Assembly (NCBI RefSeq): GCF_020524905.1
Contig: NZ_JAIVKI010000009.1
Span: 62,001 to 126,000 of the forward strand
DNA: 64,000 bases
Origin: Microbulbifer variabilis
GTDB lineage: Bacteria; Pseudomonadota; Gammaproteobacteria; Pseudomonadales; Cellvibrionaceae
Reading direction: 5' to 3'
Shown piece by piece: positions 38,712 to 47,350 of the stretch. A program made the position numbers and the translations under genes. The notes beneath the pieces were generated by a model, which saw only the letters and a program-made list of their open reading frames with translations, made no database searches and was not told the origin of the DNA. Every line of letters starts with the position of its first letter. The stretch's first letter is position 1.

Positions 38712-38990
38712 ATGAGCAAGTTACGAAATCCAGGTCCTATAATTACAGCCCAGACAGGATGGGAAGAGGCGTTTCTTATAGGAACCGAGCAAGAGCTGCT
38801 CGAATTTGCGGAGAACATAATTCAGTCAGTCAACTCTGCGAGGAAAGAAGAGTTCTTTGGTGAAGAGGCCCGAGTATCAAAATTCTATGCTGTCACAGGC
38901 CAATACAGCGAAGTCCAGTTTGATTGGCTGGTGGTCACCAAGGACAGCAACCAAACAGTTGAGCTTGCCAATAAGATACAGGGCTTATAA
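38712..38990 (+). CDS. Cassette 15 small soluble protein
   Basis: 92 residues, ATG 30 bp after the core. A helix (EQELLEFAENIIQSVNSA) is followed by strands. Compact alpha/beta protein of the immunity-like size class. The stop overlaps R''. No family recognised. Confidence 0.72.
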   Translation: MSKLRNPGPIITAQTGWEEAFLIGTEQELLEFAENIIQSVNSARKEEFFGEEARVSKFYAVTGQYSEVQFDWLVVTKDSNQTVELANKIQGL

Positions 38991-39083
38991 CAAGGCCATT
39001 AAATTCGTTACGGCCACCGAAGGCGTGGCCTCCACCGGACTGCCTACGCGCTGCTTTGGCAGCCGTTTATGTCGGCGTTAGGT
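38985..39083 (+). other. attC site of cassette 15
   Basis: 99 bp: R'' TTATAAC, R' GTTAGGT. Confidence 0.85.
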
Positions 39084-39087
39084 GAAT

Positions 39088-39546
39088 ATGAGATAAATAC
39101 TTTTAACTATTTTTTTAGCTCTTGCTTCACAAGCGACTGCTTGTGGTGAGTGTGATCTTGTAGATACTTTGAGCCGGATCTCTGAATTCAAAAATATTTC
39201 ACGAAAGAAACTTTCGCTAGCCATTGACCAAGGGAAGTGGAATAAGTGGAAAAGCGCTTATGCGCTTTGCTACAAAGAAGAGTCTTCACAGTGTTACTTA
39301 ATTATCTTCGGGGCAGGTGACCCGCATGTAACCGACATGAGTAAAATCGAACATGCAAACCTCGGTAAATTAGGTGCGCCAGCAACTAAGTATGAAAACG
39401 TAAAAACAACAGTAACTAAATGGTTTTATTCGGATGACAGGTTCTTTCAGTTAGAGCTAAAAACCGTTGCTTATAGAGATGGACAGAGACTTACAGTAAC
39501 AGAACCTGTATTTGTAAAGAAGAATGGCGAACTTATTTATCGGTAA
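39088..39546 (+). pseudogene. Cassette 16 secreted protein gene with a stop at codon 3
   Basis: The frame starts ATG-AGA-TAA at 39088, then continues open for 149 codons to 39546. Codons 4 onward encode a clear signal peptide (ILLTIFLALASQATA) and then CGECDLVDTL. A single A-to-T change of AAA to TAA (39094) explains it. Without it the product is about 152 residues, periplasmic, with several Cys. Expression would require an ATA start or another downstream restart. No family recognised. Confidence 0.65.
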
Positions 39547-39549
39547 GTC

Positions 39550-39656
39550 ACCTAACCAAGCCAGGCAGTACGCTCCGGCGCTGCGCGCCTCCGCAGGACG
39601 GTCTACGCTATGCGCTATGCGCATACACAGCGTAGGCCGCCTCTGCTGGCAACGTT
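39550..39656 (+). other. attC site of cassette 16, interrupted by an IS
   Basis: R'' ACCTAAC (perfect) and the left part of R' (GTT at 39654-39656). The rest of R' is rebuilt at 41427-41433 (GTTAGGC) beyond the IS. Confidence 0.85.
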
Positions 39657-41425
39657 CAGGCTGTAGAAAAACTCTTAAAAGGTAGTTTTTTTGTTAAAAT
39701 GGAGGTCTTGATGTCGAGATTATCCATATGCCCAATTTCAAACATTACGATTACAACCAAGATGCAATGGTCGTCATCAATTTCGAAGAACAACTACAAC
39801 CTGAAACCTTTGAATTTACACTTCATCATTTGATTGATGACCATATCGATCTATCTGTCTTCCATAAAAAATATCAAAATGATAGCGGCGGGCGAACCGC
39901 CTATGATCCGGCTATCCTACTGAAAGTCATATTGTTTGCTTACTCAAAAGACCTTACTTCAAGCCGTGAAATTCAATGGCAATGTGAAAACAATATCCTC
40001 TTCAAAGCACTGTCATGCGATACCGTTCCACATTTTACTAGTATTGCGAGTTTCGTAAGCAGTTATCCTGATGCGATTGAGTCGGTGTTTGAGCAAGTGT
40101 TACTGGTCTGTGATCAGCAGGGGCTGCTTGGCAACGAACTATTCGCCATAGATGGATGCAAGATGCCATCCAATGCCAGTAAAGAACATTCGGGGACTTT
40201 TAAAGAGCTAGAGCAGAAGCAGGAAAAGATTCGCAAGAAGATCAAACATTGCCTCGAAGAGCAAAAGAGGCTTGATGGAAGGAAACCTAAAGAGAAAGAG
40301 CGAAAGCAAGCGGTAGTTAAGGCAGCTGATACCCTGCAGAAACACTTTGATAAAATTGATCAGTTCTTAAAGAATCACTCCCCCAGGATGGGGCAAGGTA
40401 AAAACCCTAAAGAGGTAAAAAGTAATATTACGGACAATGAATCAGCCAAGATGACTACCAGCAAGGGAACCATCCAGGGCTATAACGGTGTTGCCGCAGT
40501 TGATAGGAAGCATCAGATCGTTGTTGAAGCACAGGCCTTTGGTGAGGGGCAAGAACATCATACACTGAAGCCTATTCTCGATGGCATCAGTTGCCATTAT
40601 CAGAATATAGGAAAAGAAGAAGACATCTTGGTCAAACAGGTCATCATTACTGCTGATACTGGATTCACCAACGATGCTAACTATAGCTACCTTCGAGAAA
40701 AGGGCATTAATGCCTACATACCTGACAATAAATTCCGTTCACGTGATAAAGCTTTTGCTAAGCAAAAAGCCAAGTATGGCAAGCGTAATCAAAAAGGTAG
40801 AGCTAATACTGAGCAGACTTTCCCAGCTAGTGAATTTACATTCAACAAGAAAAATAAAACCTGCATCTGTCCGGCAGGAAAATCCATGCTCTTGTTAAAA
40901 GAAGAGCATGTTAGTGAAGGTAAGAAAAAGCTATTGTTCGAAGGGCGACTCACTGATTGCAGGGAATGCAGCCTTAAAGATCAATGTATGCGAAACCCAG
41001 ATTCTGCAGACTCTCGAAAAGGACATGGAAGGCAAGTATCCCTTACTTGGACAAACGGACGGACAGCCACCGACTGGATGAAAAAGCGGGTTGATAGTAT
41101 CGAGGGCAAGACCATTTATGGGCATCGAATGTCTGTTGTCGAGCCAGTGTTTGGGAGCATTGGTACCAACAAGCGATTGAATCGCTTCTCGCTACGAGGA
41201 AAATTAAGGTTCAGGGACAATGGCAGATATTCTGCTTGGTACATAACATTGAAAAGTTGATGAGATATGGCAGTATCCACTGATTGAGTATAAATTTAGG
41301 GTAGCAAAACGCCTAAATTTAATACAATGAAAGAAATTTGGTGGGATAGATAAATTTAGGCCGAAATTTTAATTGGAGGAGTCTGAAGAGTGACAGCTTT
41401 TTCTAAAACTGTTTTTCTACAGCCT
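39657..41425 (+). mobile_element. IS1182-type insertion sequence
   Basis: The ends carry a 15-bp perfect inverted repeat AGGCTGTAGAAAAAC (39658-39672 and its complement at 41411-41425). CGTT flanks both sides (39653-39656, 41426-41429), consistent with a 4-bp target duplication. One intact transposase. Its 3' part has three copies of TAAATTTAGG or its complement (41291, 41312, 41351). The insertion lies exactly in the R' box of an attC. Confidence 0.85.
39728..41260 (+). CDS. IS1182-family DDE transposase
   Basis: 510 residues, intact. The N-terminal DUF772-type domain has GRTAYDPAILLKVILFAY. ELFAIDGCKMPSNAS (about 137-151) holds the first Asp. A basic coiled-coil linker is followed by a CxxC-rich zinc segment (DCRECSLKDQC) and a C-terminal VEPVFGSIGTNKRLNRFSLRG block. 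Catalyses IS movement. No frame damage, so possibly active. Confidence 0.9.
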   Translation: MPNFKHYDYNQDAMVVINFEEQLQPETFEFTLHHLIDDHIDLSVFHKKYQNDSGGRTAYDPAILLKVILFAYSKDLTSSREIQWQCENNILFKALSCDTVPHFTSIASFVSSYPDAIESVFEQVLLVCDQQGLLGNELFAIDGCKMPSNASKEHSGTFKELEQKQEKIRKKIKHCLEEQKRLDGRKPKEKERKQAVVKAADTLQKHFDKIDQFLKNHSPRMGQGKNPKEVKSNITDNESAKMTTSKGTIQGYNGVAAVDRKHQIVVEAQAFGEGQEHHTLKPILDGISCHYQNIGKEEDILVKQVIITADTGFTNDANYSYLREKGINAYIPDNKFRSRDKAFAKQKAKYGKRNQKGRANTEQTFPASEFTFNKKNKTCICPAGKSMLLLKEEHVSEGKKKLLFEGRLTDCRECSLKDQCMRNPDSADSRKGHGRQVSLTWTNGRTATDWMKKRVDSIEGKTIYGHRMSVVEPVFGSIGTNKRLNRFSLRGKLRFRDNGRYSAWYITLKS

Positions 41426-41452
41426 CGTTAGGCCATTCAAGGTTAACCTTCA

Positions 41453-42273
41453 GTGAAAAATATTTTAGTCATCGCTTTAGTTTTGATTGCTTCTACCTTT
41501 GCTCATGCAGAGGTCTTTTCCTGTAAAGTCGATGGAAGAGTTGTTTTTACCGATGACCGCAAAAACTGTGGATCTGAGGCTTCTAGCGTTGAACTAAATT
41601 TAAAAGAGGATAAACGAGTAAACTATCGTTATCCAGAAAGAAAATATGAAGATAGAAGTGGGGCTTATTCAATCTTTGTTGAATCCCCTGAGAGCCGCAA
41701 AGATAAACAAAAGTTAGATCGAGCGGTAGATAGGCTAAATAAAACCCTTGACCTAATTTTTAACAAGATACCGATTTCCAGTCACAGTTATCTAAAAGAT
41801 ACCGATTTTTATATAATGATAGGTCCTAAATCGAAGCTAGGTGGAGAGAAGAACGGATTAAGATATTTCCCAAAGAGTGGAGACTCTAAGTTACTAATCG
41901 GTGATAGGCGATGGAGTCGCTCGATCGTGATATATAATGTAGAGAATTTTCTCTGGTTTTCTGACCTTTGGGTAAAAAAAGTGTAATGCATGAGCTGGCT
42001 CACGCTTGGCACTATGAGGATTGGTCTGAAAATTATCGGTTACTAAGAGACGCATGGATGTCGTCTCGGCAGAATAGCCTTTATCTAGCGCAAGAAGATG
42101 TAAAGGGTAAAATATTAAAGCCTGCATATGCGTCAAAAAATGAAAAAGAATACTTTTCCGAGCTATCAGCAATATATTTTGTTGGTGGGAATTACTACCC
42201 CTTTAATAGAAGTGACCTAAAAATATATGATCCAACAGGTTGCTCAATGGTTGAGCGTGTATGGGGGTTATGA
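41453..42273 (+). pseudogene. Cassette 17 secreted zinc-metalloprotease-like gene, split by a -1 shift at A7
   Basis: Two overlapping frames. Frame 1 (41453-41986, GTG start) encodes a signal peptide (ILVIALVLIASTFAHA), a DUF4124-like start (VFSCKVDGRVVFTDD) and ends at WVKKV. Frame 2 (to 42273) continues with VMHELAHAWH, a zinc protease HExxH motif, and ends VERVWGL. They join if one A is added to the A7 run at 41974-41980, or by -1 slippage on A-AAA-AAA. The product would be about 273 residues, exported. It could be a true frameshift mutation, a read error or programmed slippage. Confidence 0.75.
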
Positions 42274-42348
42274 GCCTAACAAATCAATCAACTACGCGCC
42301 TTCGGCGCCGGACGCAGCAAAGCTACGCCGGTTATTGAGGCGTTATGT
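42274..42348 (+). other. attC site of cassette 17
   Basis: 75 bp: R'' GCCTAAC and R' GTTATGT, inner arms GCGCCTTCGGCGC. Confidence 0.9.
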
Positions 42349-42415
42349 ATAAGACTTACCCACGTTTAGTAGACACCCTGTATAGTTAGGTTTAGGCCTA
42401 ACACGGAGGTGTATA

Positions 42416-42723
42416 ATGGGTAAAAAAGAACTCAGGCGTATACGGAGGAGTTCCGTAGAGAAGCAGTTAAGAGGGCTGAGAAGCCTGGAACAACAACGGC
42501 TTCTGTGGCACGAGAGCTAGGCGTCAGCGCACAGCAGATTTACAACTGGCGTCGTCAGTTTAATCGACTATCTGATAAGCAGTTCAATAGTTTAGATGGC
42601 GTCGACTATTCAAAACAGGAAAGCGCTGAAGTTCGCAAGCTCAGGAAGGAGCTGCATGAAGCTCGTCAGGAGGTTGAGTTTCTAAAAAAGGCAGCTGCGT
42701 ACTTTGCGAACCACCAAGAGTAA
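42416..42723 (+). pseudogene. IS3-family orfA, frameshifted
   Basis: The ATG at 42416 has CGGAGG upstream. The frame needs seven A after GGT but only six are present (42422-42427), so it shifts at once. After the shift a normal OrfA follows: helix-turn-helix (ARELGVSAQQIYNWRRQF) and a leucine-zipper-like helix (EVRKLRKELHEARQEVEFLKK). Confidence 0.8.
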
Positions 42724-43577
42724 AGTACGCACTGATACAAGAGCATGTAGGGTTATTCCCGGTTAGCTTGATGTGTAGGTGTTTAGAAGTCTCAAGATCA
42801 GGTTATTATCGATGGCGAGGGCGGTTGCCACCTCCTCGCATGATTAGAAAGATACGAACAATCGAGAAAATCCGAGAGACGTTTGCTGAGTTTAAAGGTC
42901 GTTATGGAGCGCCTAGAATCACTTGCGAGCTTCAAGAGTTGGGTGAACCATGCTCACGGAACTACGTCGCTAAGCTTATGCAACAGGAGCATCTTAAAGC
43001 GAGAAACGGCAAAGGCTTTCGATATAGTCAGCCCGTAGAGGGGAATATCAATGTCGCCGCCAACCTACTTAAGCGTTGCTTCGATGTGGATCGACCAAAT
43101 TGCCGCTGGATCAATGATATTACGTATATCTGGGTTCTGGAGCGGTGGTTGTACCTCGCAGTAGTTATGGATCTGTACTCACGACGTATTGTAGGTTGGG
43201 CATTCGACTCTTAAATGACCGATGAATTGACACGTCCAGCATTGAAAATGGCTCTAGAGCGACGACAAATAAAGCCTGGACTAATTGTTCACTCTGACAG
43301 GGGTGTGCAATATCGATCGCAGAAATACCAGGATCTCTTGTCCGAAAGCAAGTGCAAGCCGAGTATGAGTCGGCAGGCTAACTGTTGGGATAATGCAGCA
43401 ATGGAATAATTCTTTAGCAGGCTAAAAGTCGAGCTGGTCTATGCCGAAACATTCGAAAGCGAAGAGCAATCAAAATCTGAAGTGTTTGAATACATTGAGA
43501 TTTTCTACAATAGGGTTCGTAAGCACTCTGCATTGGATTATGTAAGCCCGGCAGAGTATGAGCGTAAATACGCATAG
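42720..43577 (+). pseudogene. IS3-family orfB (DDE integrase), two stops
   Basis: Starts as VKYALIQEH after orfA. Catalytic regions: WINDITYI (first Asp), HSDRGVQY (second Asp) and NAAME (Glu end). Stop codons at 43212-43214 (after WAFDS) and 43407-43409 (after NAAME, where Ser is usual) inactivate it. The remainder, to ERKYA, is intact. Confidence 0.85.
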
Positions 43578-43630
43578 TTTGAGTGTTTACTTTTTGCGGG
43601 TAAGACCAGTTCAAAAGGAGTCATTAAGAT

Positions 43631-44170
43631 ATGAATGATTTGCGGCAGGAATTTGTGGCTTTAAAGCCTGCAGATAAGATAGCTTCAATTAGTTTAGTCG
43701 TTGCTATTTTAGTATTTGTTACAACTGCTATATCTGTTTCTATAGCATATTTAGGCTATTCGATAAGTAGTGCGGTAGAGGAGCGTAATAAACATGATTG
43801 GTCTATTGCTCAAGCAAATAATTTAAAGATGTTTTGGGAGGATATAGCATCTGTAGAAAATAACATTGTTCAACAGGTAGAAGTTGTTGGAAGCGACTCT
43901 GAAAAATTCATGGTAGCTGCGTTTAAAGTGCTAGATGAAATCGGATCTCTAGTGGCCCAAGGAAAGCCAGCCAAAATAGATGTAGATAACATAAAACTCA
44001 GTGGTGAATTTTCAGGACTTGTCTCAGCATACGCAAGTTTGCAGAGTTCGGTGGAAGGCATAGCAGTTAAGTACGACAATAGTGTCTTAATATACAACCC
44101 TATGATTGAAGTTCTTGATATAAATGGTTGGGAAGAATATCTGGGTCAGGCATCGAAACTCAAGCAGTGA
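43631..44170 (+). CDS. Cassette 18 single-pass membrane protein
   Basis: 179 residues, ATG behind AAGGAG. One N-terminal membrane segment (about 17-46) and then a long helical domain with low Cys content. First of two genes in this cassette; the second starts 12 bp later. No family recognised. The IS3 remnant now lies between it and the upstream cassettes. Confidence 0.7.
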   Translation: MNDLRQEFVALKPADKIASISLVVAILVFVTTAISVSIAYLGYSISSAVEERNKHDWSIAQANNLKMFWEDIASVENNIVQQVEVVGSDSEKFMVAAFKVLDEIGSLVAQGKPAKIDVDNIKLSGEFSGLVSAYASLQSSVEGIAVKYDNSVLIYNPMIEVLDINGWEEYLGQASKLKQ

Positions 44171-44182
44171 AAGTTCCAGACC

Positions 44183-44377
44183 ATGCAGCCTTATGAAGAA
44201 GCTTATAATCTAATCCACTCAATTACGAATTCAGGAAGATTTCCTGATAATTTTGAAAGCACGGTTCAGGAGCTAGGTTACAAGTTAGGGTATTCTTCAA
44301 AACTTCTTTCACCACCTTCATTAGATGGTGTTCTGGCATTGAAGAATAAAAATTACCCAGAAAGCATAACAAAGCAA
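44183..44377 (+). CDS. Cassette 18 second small protein
   Basis: 65 residues, soluble, ATG 12 bp after the previous stop. HSITNSGRFPDNFESTVQELG and a Ser/Pro loop are visible. The frame reads through R'' (ATA-ACA) and stops at TAA in 44378-44380. The pair in one cassette could be a two-component unit; not proven. Confidence 0.6.
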
Positions 44378-44468
44378 TAAATTTGGGTATGGGTAAAGTA
44401 TCACCTTTGTTGCCTAAAAACGCAATAAAGTCATCATTTCACCCATGCAGGTTATTGCGGAGTTTATG
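44364..44468 (+). other. attC site of cassette 18 (AT-rich)
   Basis: R'' GCATAAC and R' GTTTATG; outer arms GCATAAC...GCAATAA and TTATTGC...GTTTATGC pair. Confidence 0.75.
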
Positions 44469-44499
44469 CGTAAGTAAATTATCTGAGAACTACAAGAAT

Positions 44500-45090
44500 A
44501 TGGAAGCCGACAAAAGTGATGCTCGGAAAAGAGCTAATGAAATCAAGCCTTACCGCTGTAAAAATCTTATCGCTGTCCTCGAATATCCAATGGATATGAA
44601 GAACATCGGAACAGTCATTAGAAACGTCAATGCGCTAGGTGTCGAAAAAACGTATATTGTTGATCCACGCAATTCACTGCCTGATGATTGGCAGGAAATG
44701 AGAGAAAGGAAATCACTTTCTAAACCATCTGTATCTGCAATCAAATGGAGCTTCGTAAAGCGGTTTGATAGCACCGAAGAATGTCTGGCTCATTTGGAGA
44801 AGAACCGATATACCTCAATCGTCACTTCACCTCATGTAAAAGGAAAAGACAATTTTATATTGCACGAGGCTGATTATACACAGCCAAAATTGGCTGTATG
44901 GTTTGGTAATGAATCTAGAGGTATAAGTGATCTTGCAGTTGAAAATAGTGAATTCTGCGTATCCATTCCAATGTTTGGAATGATAGAAAGCCTGAATCTC
45001 GGAACAACTTCTGGAATTGTTTTGTATGAAGTTACTAAACAGCGCCGGGAGTATCAGGAAAAGTACAAGCGGGCCAACCGCGGCGCCTAA
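44500..45090 (+). CDS. Cassette 19 SpoU/TrmH-family RNA methyltransferase
   Basis: 196 residues from the ATG at 44500. SPOUT knot-type SAM enzyme methylating ribose 2'-O in tRNA or rRNA. Motif 1 NIGTVIRNVNALGV (35-48), motif 2 VWFGNESRGIS, motif 3 SIPMFGMIESLNLGTTSG. Family motifs are complete; target unknown. A housekeeping-type enzyme as the last cassette is unusual. The stop overlaps a degenerate R''. Confidence 0.88.
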   Translation: MEADKSDARKRANEIKPYRCKNLIAVLEYPMDMKNIGTVIRNVNALGVEKTYIVDPRNSLPDDWQEMRERKSLSKPSVSAIKWSFVKRFDSTEECLAHLEKNRYTSIVTSPHVKGKDNFILHEADYTQPKLAVWFGNESRGISDLAVENSEFCVSIPMFGMIESLNLGTTSGIVLYEVTKQRREYQEKYKRANRGA

Positions 45091-45200
45091 AAAAGTAATA
45101 CACTCGACGGCATACGTTGTGCGTTTTGGCGCGGCTACAGCGCTCCTATTTCCGTGTAAATAATACAAAAAGTAAGCCGCGTTTGATTGCGGCGTTTAGC
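45085..45200 (+). other. Degenerate attC of cassette 19, array end
   Basis: R'' GCCTAAA (last base changed) and R' GTTTAGC; ends pair partly. 45201-45309 has no gene. The array ends here. Confidence 0.65.
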
Positions 45201-45309
45201 TATGCGTAATTTATGAAGGTGTTTTTCTTCTGTCACAACTCTATATTAAACAGATCTGGTATTAGTAAAACTCTGAATTTCCTTCCTTGTCTGGTATTTT
45301 GGGCTGGAT

Positions 45310-46314
45310 TTAATAGGGAGACTCTGGCCTTCCTTTAAAATTAATCTCGTTAAAGTCGATTACCGAGCGCCGTGCTCTATGGTTATGCAATAGGGCCACT
45401 GCATCGGCGCGAGCATAGTGGCCTGCTGGATCGGCGGCGGTTTTGGCGGCGAGTATTTGGTCTAGGTCAATCTCATCAATCAATAGACCCTCTTGGTTGT
45501 GGGGGAGATGATCTTTGAATTCTGATCCGTCAGGGGCGAAGATTCGGCTGTAACCGCCCCCAATTTCTAAATAACTTTCCTGCTGTTCGTTTTTAACCAG
45601 CAGGTTGAAGATAGTTTTATCGATTATTGAGCAAGCAGATAACACAAAGCATTGCCCTTCTAACGCATAGATTTGGTAGACGCGCATACTGACTTCTGGG
45701 CTAAATGCTTTGAAGAGCTTTGCATAAAGACTGTAAGTGGGGGCTGCGGCACAGTGTATTTCCTCATTCTGGCTGTACAGTGCAAACTTCATGAGAGGCT
45801 GCAGGTGCTCCCAGCAGCAGAGGGCACCCAGACGTCCATATTCGGTTCCTGCAACAATCAGGTCACTGCCATCTCCCTCGCCAAATACACTGCGCTCTAC
45901 ATGGGTGGGCTTTAACTTGCGACGGCGCCAGAGAACGTCTCCTTCAGGCCCATAGTGCCACTGGGCAATATAAAGGCTGCCGCCCACTCGTTCTGAGAGG
46001 CCCATAATCACATGGATACCATTGCGGCATGCGGCTTTGCGTAGAGCTTGGTCGAATTTATCATCGGCGACGAGTGAGTTCTTGATATAGTTAATGGCGT
46101 ACTGCATATTCTCCGCTGGTGCATTTAGCCAGATCCACCAGGGATATCCTGGTAGCCATAGCTCCGGGAAATTTATAATCTTTGCACCAGCTTGTCCCGC
46201 CTCATCAATAAAGGCGATCGCTTTTTCAACTCCTGCTTGCAAATCCAGTAAGCAGGGCGCGGCTTGAACTACAGCCACTTTTAACTTTGTGTTAGTAGAT
46301 TTACTGTCCAGCAT
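45310..46314 (-). CDS. Nitrilase (carbon-nitrogen hydrolase superfamily)
   Basis: 334 residues. Catalytic triad E51 (FPELWLPGYP), K135 (KLKPTHVER), C167 (CCWEH). The WEH after Cys and the KPTHVER block suit branch-1 nitrilases rather than amidases. Converts nitriles to acids and ammonia; the substrate (arylacetonitrile-, aliphatic- or cyanide-type) cannot be told. It starts 18 bp after the corrected HupE-like gene end, on the same strand, and is likely co-transcribed. Confidence 0.88.
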   Translation of the reverse strand: MLDSKSTNTKLKVAVVQAAPCLLDLQAGVEKAIAFIDEAGQAGAKIINFPELWLPGYPWWIWLNAPAENMQYAINYIKNSLVADDKFDQALRKAACRNGIHVIMGLSERVGGSLYIAQWHYGPEGDVLWRRRKLKPTHVERSVFGEGDGSDLIVAGTEYGRLGALCCWEHLQPLMKFALYSQNEEIHCAAAPTYSLYAKLFKAFSPEVSMRVYQIYALEGQCFVLSACSIIDKTIFNLLVKNEQQESYLEIGGGYSRIFAPDGSEFKDHLPHNQEGLLIDEIDLDQILAAKTAADPAGHYARADAVALLHNHRARRSVIDFNEINFKGRPESPY

Positions 46315-46332
46315 AATAAATGTTGTTTCTTG

Positions 46333-47335
46333 CTAAATAACACTGATCAACCCATAGCCCCTCTCAAAGGTCCAGATTAAGGCAAGGGCACAGCACATAG
46401 TGGCAATTGAATAGCGTAGTTGAGTCTCCCATGCTTTCTGTCGGCGCCTAGCCAAGTAAAGGCCAGATTGCCAAAATTATTAAAATCTGACCCGCTTCCA
46501 CGCCGAGGTTAAATGCCAACAGGCTCTGCCAAATATTAGGTGAGTTGATACTGAGTATATCGTGCAAAACAAAAGAAAACCCCAGTCCATGTAGTAGGCC
46601 CAGCATACAAGCAGTGAAAAAAATTGTTCGCTCGCTGGATGTTGTAGTGATGGATTGTTTCCTTAAGGAAAGCCAGACTACATAGATAATAGAGCTAGTG
46701 ATCCCGGTTTCAATTAATGGGATAAACCAGGCAGCGGTGGGAATAAAACCAAAGAATCCCGCTGATAGGGTAATACTATGGCCGATGGTAAAGCCAGTGA
46801 CACGCCAGAATAATAAGGGAAGGGTGAGTGCACTAAGGCTTAGGCAGAGTACAAAAAGCACATGATCTAATCCTTCAATAATATGCACAATGCCCTGCAG
46901 GAGAAAGGTCTTTACAGAATCCACATTGGAATGGCTAGTTAGAGCAAATTTATTTATTACCCCTCTAGAGCGAAAAACCTGAGTTTTTCCTGGGTTGTAG
47001 TCGAGGATTAAGTTTGCGATGTTTTCCTGATTGAGCAGACCCGGGTTCAGTGAGCTGAACAGCTGATTCTCTACCAAGCTGTTGGGCATATAGGGTTCGG
47101 GATTGGTGATTTTGCTTGATAAGGGATCAATAATGCGCTGGGTTTTACTCCCTAGTGAATAAATAAGAGGTAGCCTCATATAGAAATTTTCTTGGTTGGA
47201 AGTATGCTCAATATGTAAGACCCTTATATTTGAAGAGAGTGTAAAGTAGGCTTTGCTGTTTGGGGAGGACGCAATTAGAGTTACTATGGAGAGGAGTGCT
47301 AAAGCTATAGCAATGGAATGGTGGGCTTTACTCAT
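46333..47335 (-). pseudogene. HupE/UreJ-like membrane protein gene, frameshifted near its 3' end
   Basis: Signal-like N-terminus, a ~120-residue outer domain, then HupE/UreJ_2 helices: HIIEGLDHVLFVL, GFTIGHSITLSAG, LLHGLGFSF and NLGVEAGQ. The frame stops at 46448 just after IWPLLG. The next frame continues LARRRQKAWETQL and a last membrane helix (YSIATMCCALALIW) to 46333, the expected family end. One missing base near 46455 explains this. Family members act in nickel/metal or hydrogenase contexts, but here the role is unknown. Third gene of a three-gene operon. Confidence 0.75.
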
Positions 47336-47350
47336 CTTGTTTTACCCTTT

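Larger units (their letters stand above)
42349..43608 (+). mobile_element. Decayed IS3-family element
   Basis: orfA/orfB layout with related ends: CTTACCC and AGTAGACAC near 42355-42375, and their counterparts in inverted order near 43585-43608. Exact ends are approximate. Both genes are broken. It sits directly after the R' box of attC 17, in the leader of cassette 18. Confidence 0.75.
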
